Shown here one piece after another: positions 1-5,302 of a stretch of 5,725 nucleotides of DNA. The notes under the pieces are model-generated. The model ran no database searches. It had not been told where the DNA came from and saw nothing but the letters and a program-made list of their open reading frames with translations. The stretch is from NCBI GenBank assembly GCA_046565985.1, contig JBKHXN010000033.1:1-5725 (forward strand), read 5' to 3'. Within the stretch, counting starts at the first letter, position 1; each line of letters begins with the position of its first letter. Source of the stretch: Polycyclovorans sp046565985 (GTDB lineage: Bacteria; Pseudomonadota; Gammaproteobacteria; Nevskiales; Nevskiaceae). The translations under genes were made by a program, and so were the position numbers.

Positions 1-1
1 C

Positions 2-1669
2 GCGCCTCCCTGGCGCGGCCATTCCGACACCGAAACGCTGCTTGCCTGCATCGAGGCCTGGGGCATCGAAGCCACGCTCCAGCGCAGCGTGGGCATGTTC
101 GCGTTCGCACTCTGGGATCGGCAGGAACGCACCCTGGTGCTTGCGCGCGACCGTGCCGGCGAGAAGCCGCTGTACTACGGGTGGCAGGGCGAGGTGTTCC
201 TGTTCGGGTCCGAACTCAAGGCCTTGCGCGCGCATCCGGCGTTCAAGGCCACGGTGGACCGCGGCGCGCTCGCCCTGCTGCTGCGCCACAACTACATTCC
301 GGCGCCGTATTCCATCCACCAGGGCATCTCCAAGCTTCCGCCCGGCACATGGCTGCAGCTGCGCCAGGGCCAGCGTGACGCGCAGCCGCGGCCGTACTGG
401 TCGCTGGCGGACGTCGCAGAGCGCGGCCTGGCCGACCCGTTCGCCGGCAGCGAGGAGCAGGCAGTGGACGAGTTGGCGCGCCTGCTGGGGAGGGCGGTGG
501 CGGGGCAGCAGCTGGCGGACGTGCCCCTGGGTGCACTGCTGTCCGGGGGCATTGATTCCTCGCTGGTGACGGCAGTGATGCAGGCGCAGAGCAGCCGGCC
601 GGTGCGCACCTTCACCATCGGCTTCGAGGAAAAGGATTACGACGAGGCCGTGCACGCGCGTGCGGTAGCGGCGCACCTGGGTACCGACCACACCGAGCTG
701 CGGCTGTCGGCGGACGATGCACTGGCGCTGATCCCGAAGATGCCCGAGATGTACGACGAGCCTTTCGCGGACTCCTCGCAGCTGCCCACGCACCTGGTGA
801 TGCAGCTGGCGAGGCGACACGTGACCGTGGCGCTTTCCGGCGACGGCGGAGACGAGTTCTTCGCGGGCTACAACCGCTATTTCCTGGGCCCGTCCACGTG
901 GCGGCGGCTCGGCTGGTTGCCCATGCCCCTGCGGCATTTGCTGGGTGCCGCCATGACTGCCGTGCCGGCCCATGCCATCAACGCATCGGCAGGCCCGCTG
1001 GCGCGCCATATGGGCGTGGCCCAGCCCGGAGACAAGGTCCACAAGCTCGGGCAACGCCTGCGCAATGTCCAGGGCGTGGACGACTTGTACGTATCTTTGG
1101 TGACCGAATGGCCTGAAGCCGCCGCGATGGTCATCGATGCGCACACCCCGCCCAACCTGCTGGACGCGCGCGATCGGTGGCCCAAGCTGCAAGATCCGGT
1201 GGCGCGGATGATGGCGCTCGACGGCATGACCTACCTGCCCGACGACATCCTGGTGAAGGTGGACCGGGCGGCCATGGCGGTATCGCTGGAAACCCGGGCG
1301 CCATTCCTGGACCGGGACGTGATGGAGTTCGCCTGGCGTCTGCCGATGTCGATGAAGCTGCGTGACGGCAAGGGCAAGTGGATCCTGCGCCGGCTACTGG
1401 ACCGGCACGTGCCGCGCGCCCTGATCGAGCGCCCGAAGATGGGCTTCGGCATTCCGCTGGACCAGTGGCTGCGCGGCCCGCTGCGGGAATGGGCTGGCGA
1501 CCTGCTGAACGAAGGCCGCCTGCGCCGGGAAGGCTACCTGCGGCCCGAGGCCATCACCCGCACCTGGCAGGCGCATCAGCGCGGCGAGGGCAGTTTCGGC
1601 TACCGCCTCTGGTCGGTGCTGATGTTCCAGGCCTGGCTGGACCAGAACCGGCCGAATGGAGCCCACTGA
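2..1669 (+). CDS. asnB: Asparagine synthase (glutamine-hydrolysing), AsnB family, 5' end outside window
   Basis: The family uses glutamine as ammonia donor and ATP to amidate a carboxylate, classically aspartate to asparagine, in the cytoplasm. The frame is open from the first bases, and the residues before the GTG at 89 (GHSDTE around 17-34) are conserved family sequence, so that GTG is internal. The N-terminus with the catalytic Cys2 is missing. Visible in order: the rest of the glutamine amidotransferase domain (MFAFALWD, DRAGEKPLYYG; about 89-190), the ATP-pyrophosphatase P-loop SGGIDSS (542-562), then LSGDGGDEFFAGYNRY, DDILVKVDRAAMA and ETRAPFLD, and the C-terminal KMGFGIPLDQWL. About 555 codons are visible and the stop TGA is at 1667-1669. 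Polysaccharide loci often carry such paralogues, some thought to amidate uronic acids. With a polymerase and a glycosyltransferase downstream, that role is as likely here as free asparagine synthesis. The family call is secure; the substrate is not. Confidence 0.95.
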   Translation, partial: APPWRGHSDTETLLACIEAWGIEATLQRSVGMFAFALWDRQERTLVLARDRAGEKPLYYGWQGEVFLFGSELKALRAHPAFKATVDRGALALLLRHNYIPAPYSIHQGISKLPPGTWLQLRQGQRDAQPRPYWSLADVAERGLADPFAGSEEQAVDELARLLGRAVAGQQLADVPLGALLSGGIDSSLVTAVMQAQSSRPVRTFTIGFEEKDYDEAVHARAVAAHLGTDHTELRLSADDALALIPKMPEMYDEPFADSSQLPTHLVMQLARRHVTVALSGDGGDEFFAGYNRYFLGPSTWRRLGWLPMPLRHLLGAAMTAVPAHAINASAGPLARHMGVAQPGDKVHKLGQRLRNVQGVDDLYVSLVTEWPEAAAMVIDAHTPPNLLDARDRWPKLQDPVARMMALDGMTYLPDDILVKVDRAAMAVSLETRAPFLDRDVMEFAWRLPMSMKLRDGKGKWILRRLLDRHVPRALIERPKMGFGIPLDQWLRGPLREWAGDLLNEGRLRREGYLRPEAITRTWQAHQRGEGSFGYRLWSVLMFQAWLDQNRPNGAH

Positions 1670-1708
1670 TCCCTGCCCGGCATTGCCGGTGCTTCCCCGG
1701 TGCCCGGT

Positions 1709-1726
1709 GCCTCGTATCCCCGAGGC
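1709..1726 (+). other. GC-rich stem-loop downstream of asnB-like gene (weak terminator candidate)
   Basis: GCCTCG (1709-1714) and CGAGGC (1721-1726) form a perfect 6-base stem with a 6-base loop, 40 bases after the asnB-like stop. A tighter inverted repeat, CCGGCA-T-TGCCGG, lies at 1677-1689, but its loop is too small to form fully. No T-run follows either structure, so neither is a canonical intrinsic terminator. They may stabilise the transcript end, or may be chance pairing in GC-rich DNA. Confidence 0.25.
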
Positions 1727-1747
1727 GGCGGAGTCTGAAACTGCCGG

Positions 1748-1776
1748 TTGCCGGTCTTGGGCGGGCGGACTAGACT
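1748..1776 (+). promoter_or_regulatory. Candidate sigma70-type promoter for the Phd/PIN toxin-antitoxin pair
   Basis: TTGCCG (1748-1753) and TAGACT (1771-1776) each match the -35 and -10 consensus at four of six positions and are separated by exactly 17 bases. Transcription would start near 1783, about 27 bases before the antitoxin ATG. The -35 box lies in a tandem TGCCGGT TGCCGGT repeat (1742-1755), and the -10 lies inside an inverted repeat. Placement and spacing are good; the match to consensus is only moderate. Confidence 0.45.
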
Positions 1777-1790
1777 AACCGGGCCTAGTC
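1768..1790. promoter_or_regulatory. Inverted repeat over the -10 region, candidate antitoxin operator
   Basis: GACTAG (1768-1773) and CTAGTC (1785-1790) are perfect inverted repeats separated by 11 bases. GACTA is also duplicated in tandem at 1768-1777. The element covers the candidate -10 box and start point and ends 20 bases before the antitoxin start. Phd/YefM antitoxins bind short palindromes in their own promoters as dimers, so this is a natural operator candidate. The arms are only 6 bases, so chance is not excluded. Confidence 0.4.
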
Positions 1791-1809
1791 ATGCGTGCGG
1801 AGCAGGTCG

Positions 1810-2055
1810 ATGACCACCGTGAATATCCATGAAGCCAAGACCCACCTGTCGCGCCTGATCGAGCGTGCGGTCGCGGGCGAGTCCTTCGTGATCGCCAAGG
1901 CCGGCAAACCGGTGGTCCGGGTGGTGCGGGTCGACGCGCCGGCCGGAGGACGCATGCAGCGCCTGGGGTTCCTGCGCGGTGCGTTCACGGTACCCGACGA
2001 TTTCGACCGCATGGGCGAGGACGAAGTGGCAGCCCTGTTCGGTACAGCGGCATGA
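1810..2055 (+). CDS. Type II antitoxin, Phd/YefM family
   Basis: This is an 81-residue protein beginning MTTVNIHEAK. The N-terminal part (about 1-50) has the Phd/YefM pattern: an NIHEAKTHLSRLIERA helix, a basic strand-turn FVIAKAGKPVVRVV, then a linker. That domain dimerises and binds operator DNA. The C-terminal segment GFLRGAFTVPDDFD...VAALFG is typical of the toxin-wrapping tail of antitoxins paired with PIN toxins. The ATG at 1810 is preferred over an in-frame GTG at 1795 because GGAGCAGG (1799-1806) gives it a Shine-Dalgarno sequence and the family usually begins close to this point. The stop overlaps the toxin ATG by four bases (ATGA). It likely represses its own promoter and neutralises the downstream toxin. 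Identification rests on recognisable family sequence, not a search. Confidence 0.9.
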   Translation: MTTVNIHEAKTHLSRLIERAVAGESFVIAKAGKPVVRVVRVDAPAGGRMQRLGFLRGAFTVPDDFDRMGEDEVAALFGTAA

Positions 2056-2438
2056 AACTGCTGCTGGACACCCATCTGCTGCTGTGGGCGGCGGCGGAGC
2101 CGGACCGCCTGCCTGCCGCGGCGCGCATGATGATCGACGATTCGGGGAACGAGCTGCACTTCAGCGCTGCCAGCCTGTGGGAGGTGGCGATCAAGGCCGG
2201 CCTGGGACGCGCGGATTTCACCGCCGAGGCTGCAGTATTGCGGCGTGGCCTGCTGGACAACGGCTATCTGGAACTGCCCGTCGCCAGCGACCATGCTGTG
2301 GCCACCGCCACGCTGCCGCCGATCCATCGCGACCCGTTCGACCGCATGCTGGTGGCGCAGGCGCAGGTGGAGGGCATCACCCTGCTGACTTCCGATCCGG
2401 TAGTGGCCAGTTACCCGGGGCCCATCCGCAAGTGCTGA
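2052..2438 (+). CDS. vapC: PIN-domain ribonuclease toxin, VapC family
   Basis: This 128-residue protein is one PIN domain, the usual size for a VapC toxin. The acidic residues expected to bind Mg2+/Mn2+ are all present: Asp6 in LLLDTHLLLW, Glu44 in SLWEVAIK, Asp97 in HRDPFDRMLVAQA and Asp115 in LLTSD. The toxin should therefore be active. Family members cleave RNA (often tRNA or rRNA) and stop translation when their antitoxin is degraded; the target here cannot be read from sequence. HRDPFDRML is characteristic of the subgroup normally paired with Phd-type antitoxins, which fits the upstream gene. Its ATG overlaps the antitoxin stop, so translation is probably coupled. No terminator is evident between its stop and the polymerase-like gene. 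Confidence 0.93.
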   Translation: MKLLLDTHLLLWAAAEPDRLPAAARMMIDDSGNELHFSAASLWEVAIKAGLGRADFTAEAAVLRRGLLDNGYLELPVASDHAVATATLPPIHRDPFDRMLVAQAQVEGITLLTSDPVVASYPGPIRKC

Positions 2439-2470
2439 CGCCGACCCTGGATCGTTTGAAGGAAAACCCC

Positions 2471-2596
2471 ATGCAGCCTGTGGCCCGCGCCGGCGTTTCG
2501 AATCTGCCTGTATCTGCCGGGGAGTCGGAAGCCTGCGGTTGGTGTTCGGTGCCCACCTTCCAGGGCTGGCTGCAACGGCAGCGGGGCACTGCCTGA
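2471..2596 (+). CDS. Possible 41-residue small ORF / leader peptide ahead of the polymerase gene
   Basis: The ATG at 2471 is preceded by GAAGGA (2458-2463) at 7 bases spacing, one of the strongest Shine-Dalgarno sequences in the window. The frame encodes 41 residues (MQPVARAGVSNLPVSAGESE onward, ending in QRQRGTA). It stops with TGA at 2594-2596, whose A is the first base of the ATG chosen for the membrane protein (TGATG). It has no recognisable domain, signal peptide or membrane segment. It could be a translated leader that couples ribosomes to a start lacking its own good ribosome site, the remnant of a displaced gene, or chance. The ribosome site and overlap support translation; the protein itself is unrecognised. 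Confidence 0.4.
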   Translation: MQPVARAGVSNLPVSAGESEACGWCSVPTFQGWLQRQRGTA

Positions 2597-3636
2597 TGTG
2601 GGGCTTCTGGCTGTTGTTCCTGTTGCCGCTGCTGGCCGTGCTGGCGCCGGGCCGCCTCCCCGCGCCACAGGCCAGGGCGGTATGGGTGCTGGTGGTTGGG
2701 TTGATGACGCTGCTCATCGGCCTGCGCGACCAGGTCGGTGGCGACTGGGGGGCGTACCTCACGCACTTCCAGGACATCGCCCGCATGCGCTGGGGCGAGG
2801 TGCTTGAGTACGGCGATCCCGGGTACTACCTGCTGAACTGGCTGGTGGCCCAGGTCGGTGGCGACGTCTACGCAATCAACCTCGTATGCGCCGCGGTGCT
2901 GATGGCAGGCACCGCACGCTTCTGCCGGGAGCAGCCCAGGCCGTGGCTGGCGCTGCTGGTGGCGGTGTCGTACCTGCTGGTGGTCGTGGGCATGGGCTAC
3001 ACCCGGCAGTCGGTGGCGCTGGGCCTGGCGATGTTCGGCCTGGTGGCGCTGGGCGACGGCCGGGTGCGCGCCTTCGTGCTGTGGGTGGCGGTGGCCGCCT
3101 TGTTCCACAAGACCGCGGTGCTGCTGATTCCGATCGCAGCGCTGGCGGTGCGGCGCCGGCGGGTCTGGACGACCCTCTGGGTGGCGGTGGCGGCCCTGCT
3201 GGCTTATTGGGCGCTGCTGGATGAGGCCGCCGAGTTCCTCTGGCTCAATTACGTGGACGAGGAGATGGAATCCCAGGGCGGCGCCATCCGGGTGGCGATG
3301 AACGCGGTTCCGGCCGGGCTGCTGTTGCTGTTCCGCAGGCGCCTGCTGGAAGACGCCCAGGAGCGAAGCCTGTGGACCTGGATGGCGCTGATCGCGCTGG
3401 CCTGCGTGCCGCTGGTGTTCCTGGCCTCGACCGCGGTGGACCGGATGGCGCTGTACCTGATCCCGCTGCAGATGCTGGTGTTCTCGCGGCTGCACCGGCT
3501 GGCGCCGGGGAAGGCGGGGCGGACCCTGATCGTGCTGGCGGTCGTGGCCTACTACGCCGCGGTCCTCTGGGTCTGGCTGAATTTCGCCACCCATGCCCAG
3601 TACTGGGTGCCGTATCGCTTCATGCCCCTGTGGTGA
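2596..3636 (+). CDS. wzy: EpsG-family / Wzy-type polysaccharide polymerase, polytopic membrane protein
   Basis: This 346-residue inner-membrane protein has about ten hydrophobic segments, including residues 3-18, 28-43, 117-134, 138-152, 158-184, 190-207, 231-247, 259-277, 283-297 and 309-330. Conserved features match the EpsG group: RDQVGGDWGAYL (44-55), GDPGYYLLNWL (73-83), YTRQSVALGL (135-144), FHKTAVLLIP (170-179), DRMALYL (282-288) and an aromatic C-terminal PYRFMPLW. Members are thought to join lipid-linked repeat units of O-antigen or exopolysaccharide on the periplasmic side. The frame is open back to a GTG at 2539, but ATG 2596 is chosen because it puts a transmembrane segment at the N-terminus; its upstream ribosome site is weak. 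The neighbouring glycosyltransferase and amidotransferase genes support the role. Primary sequence poorly separates polymerases from other polytopic proteins, so the exact activity is less certain than the family. Confidence 0.82.
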   Translation: MWGFWLLFLLPLLAVLAPGRLPAPQARAVWVLVVGLMTLLIGLRDQVGGDWGAYLTHFQDIARMRWGEVLEYGDPGYYLLNWLVAQVGGDVYAINLVCAAVLMAGTARFCREQPRPWLALLVAVSYLLVVVGMGYTRQSVALGLAMFGLVALGDGRVRAFVLWVAVAALFHKTAVLLIPIAALAVRRRRVWTTLWVAVAALLAYWALLDEAAEFLWLNYVDEEMESQGGAIRVAMNAVPAGLLLLFRRRLLEDAQERSLWTWMALIALACVPLVFLASTAVDRMALYLIPLQMLVFSRLHRLAPGKAGRTLIVLAVVAYYAAVLWVWLNFATHAQYWVPYRFMPLW

Positions 3637-3650
3637 CGACCGCCCAGTTA

Positions 3651-3666
3651 TTTCCCGTTCGGGAAA
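3651..3666. promoter_or_regulatory. HipB operator candidate O1 (perfect palindrome)
   Basis: TTTCCCGTTCGGGAAA is an inverted repeat with 7-base arms and a TT centre, beginning 15 bases after the polymerase stop. It is the best copy of a motif that recurs at 3699 and 3748. It lies just upstream of the candidate hipB -35 box. A small loop and no following T-run make a terminator unlikely. HipB proteins autorepress through short palindromes in their promoter, which is the likely role. Confidence 0.75.
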
Positions 3667-3672
3667 AACAGC

Positions 3673-3701
3673 TTGACTTGCCACGTTGGGAATGAAATAT
3701 T
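3673..3701 (+). promoter_or_regulatory. Candidate sigma70 promoter for hipBA
   Basis: TTGACT (3673-3678, five of six -35 positions) is separated by 17 bases from AATATT (3696-3701, four of six -10 positions). TGA immediately before the -10 matches an extended -10 element. Transcription would start near 3708, inside operator candidate O2, leaving a leader of about 39 bases. TATCAT at 3711-3716 is a better -10 hexamer but lacks a well-spaced -35. This is one of the most AT-rich patches in the window. Confidence 0.6.
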
Positions 3702-3704
3702 CCC
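3688..3704. promoter_or_regulatory. Secondary inverted repeat spanning the hipBA -10 box
   Basis: GGGAAT (3688-3693) and ATTCCC (3699-3704) are perfect inverted repeats around the five bases GAAAT. The right arm is shared with the left half of O2. The left arm resembles an outward-facing half-site. It could let a second HipB dimer or an alternative register occupy the -10 region, or could be an incidental by-product of O2. Confidence 0.35.
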
Positions 3705-3714
3705 GTTCGGTATC
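3699..3714. promoter_or_regulatory. HipB operator candidate O2 (one degenerate arm)
   Basis: ATTCCCGTTCGGTATC shares an uninterrupted 11 bases, TTCCCGTTCGG, with O1. Its right arm is degraded (GGTATC instead of GGGAAA). Its centre is 48 bases from that of O1. It overlaps the candidate -10 box and the expected start point, where bound protein would block RNA polymerase directly. Confidence 0.65.
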
Positions 3715-3746
3715 ATTTCCGGTTGAGAGACCTCAGGCACACCAGA

Positions 3747-3983
3747 ATGTCCCGAACGGGAACAAAGCAGTTCGTGGGTGATCCGCTCGAGCTGGGCGCG
3801 GCGATCCGCGACGCGCGCAAGGCCCACGGGCTGACCCAGGCGGACCTGGCCGGGCTGGCGGGTACCGGCGTGCGGCTTGTCAGTGAACTGGAGCGGGGCA
3901 AGCCGGGGGTGCAGGTCGGCAAGGCGCTGGACATCCTGGCGGCCCTGGGCCTGCGACTGCGGCTGGACGGGCCGGGTCCATGA
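3747..3983 (+). CDS. hipB: HipB-family antitoxin and autorepressor (XRE-type HTH)
   Basis: This 78-residue protein is mostly one XRE/Cro helix-turn-helix domain (about residues 16-70). LTQADLAGLAGTGVRLVSEL (29-48), followed by ERGKPGVQVGKALDILAALG, is the classic HTH pattern and the HipB-type ending. HipB proteins bind HipA, block its kinase activity, and repress the hipBA promoter as dimers on palindromes, matching the three sites around this start. ATG 3747 is preferred over an in-frame TTG at 3723. The Shine-Dalgarno sequence is weak (AGG at 3735-3737, 9 bases away). A GTG at 3774 is a possible alternative that would leave O3 outside the coding region. The stop overlaps the hipA ATG (ATGA). 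At 78 residues it is slightly shorter than E. coli HipB (88), and little extends beyond the HTH. Confidence 0.92.
   Translation: MSRTGTKQFVGDPLELGAAIRDARKAHGLTQADLAGLAGTGVRLVSELERGKPGVQVGKALDILAALGLRLRLDGPGP
3748..3763. promoter_or_regulatory. HipB operator candidate O3, inside the hipB start region
   Basis: On the minus strand this site reads GTTCCCGTTCGGGACA and matches O1 over 13 consecutive bases (TTCCCGTTCGGGA). Its centre is 49 bases from that of O2. It begins at the second base of the hipB ATG and encodes the first residues of HipB (MSRTGT), so operator and coding sequence overlap. A third site downstream of the start point could support looping or cooperative repression. Confidence 0.65.
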
Positions 3984-5302
3984 TCGACCGGCTGGAGGTC
4001 CTGCTGTTCGACCGGCCGACGGGGCAACTCGCAATCGCCGGTCCCCTGCGCAGTCCGGAGGACTGGACCTTCCGTTACCACGGCGACTACCTGCAGTCCG
4101 CAGCGGCCGTGCCGATGTCGGTGACCCTGCCGCTGCGCGAGGACCCGTACGTCGGGGCGGTGGCACGCAACTGGTTCTGCAACCTGCTGCCGGAAGGCGC
4201 CGTGCGCCAGGCGGTGGTGGAACGCCTGCGCCTCCCGCCGGATGACGATTTCGCATTGCTTGCGGCGATCGGGGGCGAGTGCGCCGGTGCCGTCAGCGTA
4301 CGCGTGCCCGGCGCCGTGCATGCAGGCGCCAGTGGATCCGGTGGAGGTCAAGCGGACCTGGAGGAGGATCTGGACGCCGTGCTCGGGCGTCAGGGCGCTG
4401 ACGCGGGCGAAGGCGCCTGGGCGCTGGCGGGCGCGCCGCTGCGCCTCTCGCTGGCCGGTGCCCAGGACAAACTGGCGGTGGTCGTCGATGCGGAAGGTCG
4501 CCTGCGCCTGCCGCGCCCGGGCGAGGCCAGCACGCACCTCCTCAAGCCCGACAGCCTTCGCTTTCCCGGCATCCGCGATGCGGAGGCGCTCGGCCTGGCG
4601 TTGGCCCGCCAGGTGGGGCTGGACGCAGCGCGCGCGCGGCTGGTCGAGGTCGCCGGCCGTCCGGCCTTGCTCGTCGAACGCTACGACCGCATCGCCGCAC
4701 CCGACGGCAGCACGTGTCGCCTGCACCAGGAGGATCTGTGCCAGGCGCTCGGTTACCCCGAGCGGCTCAAGTACGAGGATCGGGGAGGCCCGGGCCTGGC
4801 GGACTGCTCGGCGCTGCTGCGACGGCTGGCGCTGGGCCCCGGCGCGCTCAACGGCCTGCTGGATTGGGTGGTCTTCAACGCGTTGATCGGCAACGCCGAC
4901 GCGCACGCCAAGAACCTGTCCCTGCTGTCCGATCCGCAGGGGCGGCGTCGCCTTGCGCCGCTGTATGACCTGGTGCCCACCATCTACCTGCCGGAGTCGA
5001 TGGTCGAGCGCACGCCCGCGATGCGCATCGGTGCCGCCACCCGGATCGACCGCATCGGCGCGCAGGACTGGCGCGCATTCGCCGGTGCGAGCCGCTACGC
5101 ACCCGGTTACGTGCTGAAGCGGGTCGAAGGACTGGCCGATGCGGTGCTCGCTTCCCTGCACGTGGCCGGCGCCGACATCGTCGCACAGGGCGGCCGCGAG
5201 CCGCGGGTGGCGCGCATGGTCGAGGCGGTCGCGACCAACACCCGCCGGATCCGCGACGCCCTGCATCGCGATCCCGGGGCAGCGGCTGCGGGCGTGGCAT
5301 GA
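3980..5302 (+). CDS. hipA: HipA-family serine/threonine kinase toxin
   Basis: This 440-residue protein matches the length of E. coli HipA, a kinase that phosphorylates glutamyl-tRNA synthetase and induces growth arrest and persistence. An N-terminal subdomain (about 1-110; RNWFCNLLPEGAVRQ at 63-77) precedes the kinase core. The P-loop SLAGAQDKLAVV (157-168) has Ser157 at the position of the E. coli autophosphorylated Ser150. Also visible are HLLKP with Lys189, the ERYDR strand (233-237), HQEDLCQALG (249-258), KYEDRGGPG (264-272), the catalytic loop GNADAHAKN with Asp307 and Asn312, and the metal-binding YD with Asp330. All key residues are present, so an active kinase is expected. A Gly/Ala-rich stretch at 111-146 looks like a variable loop. 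It starts by ATGA overlap with hipB and ends by ATGA overlap with a glycosyltransferase gene. The phosphorylation target cannot be inferred. Confidence 0.96.
   Translation: MIDRLEVLLFDRPTGQLAIAGPLRSPEDWTFRYHGDYLQSAAAVPMSVTLPLREDPYVGAVARNWFCNLLPEGAVRQAVVERLRLPPDDDFALLAAIGGECAGAVSVRVPGAVHAGASGSGGGQADLEEDLDAVLGRQGADAGEGAWALAGAPLRLSLAGAQDKLAVVVDAEGRLRLPRPGEASTHLLKPDSLRFPGIRDAEALGLALARQVGLDAARARLVEVAGRPALLVERYDRIAAPDGSTCRLHQEDLCQALGYPERLKYEDRGGPGLADCSALLRRLALGPGALNGLLDWVVFNALIGNADAHAKNLSLLSDPQGRRRLAPLYDLVPTIYLPESMVERTPAMRIGAATRIDRIGAQDWRAFAGASRYAPGYVLKRVEGLADAVLASLHVAGADIVAQGGREPRVARMVEAVATNTRRIRDALHRDPGAAAAGVA

Noticed and set aside
1670..1809. Possible RNA gene in the gap after the asnB-like gene
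   Set aside because: No tRNA cloverleaf or T-loop motif is visible. The local inverted repeats are short and better explained as promoter or transcript-end elements.
1979..2470. A plus-strand frame running through the antitoxin end and the PIN gene
   Set aside because: It is out of frame with both TA proteins, and its product is Gly/Ala/Arg-rich with no domain. Only its last part from 2471, with a separate ribosome site, is worth considering.
1785..2786. A 333-codon open frame on the minus strand opposite the Phd/PIN pair
   Set aside because: It spans two well-supported sense genes and a gap, has no recognisable motif, and is explained by the scarcity of stop codons at this GC content.
3651..3670. 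O1 palindrome as an intrinsic terminator for the wzy-like gene
   Set aside because: The loop would be about 2-4 bases and the following bases are A-rich rather than T-rich. The same motif recurs twice more around the promoter, which fits an operator better.
2377..3684. A 435-codon open frame on the minus strand opposite the wzy-like gene
   Set aside because: The translation is a low-complexity run of Gln, His, Pro and Arg, the mirror of a Val/Leu/Ala-rich membrane protein. The sense frame has conserved EpsG-type motifs.
3724..3735. TGAG-AGAC-CTCA mini-hairpin before hipB
   Set aside because: A 4-base stem is too short to support a regulatory role and is unrelated in sequence to the three operator copies.
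3713..5266. A 517-codon open frame on the minus strand opposite hipBA
   Set aside because: It is antisense to clear HipB and HipA reading frames. Its translation is rich in Arg, Gln, His and Ala without any domain, as expected of third-position GC bias in GC-rich genes.
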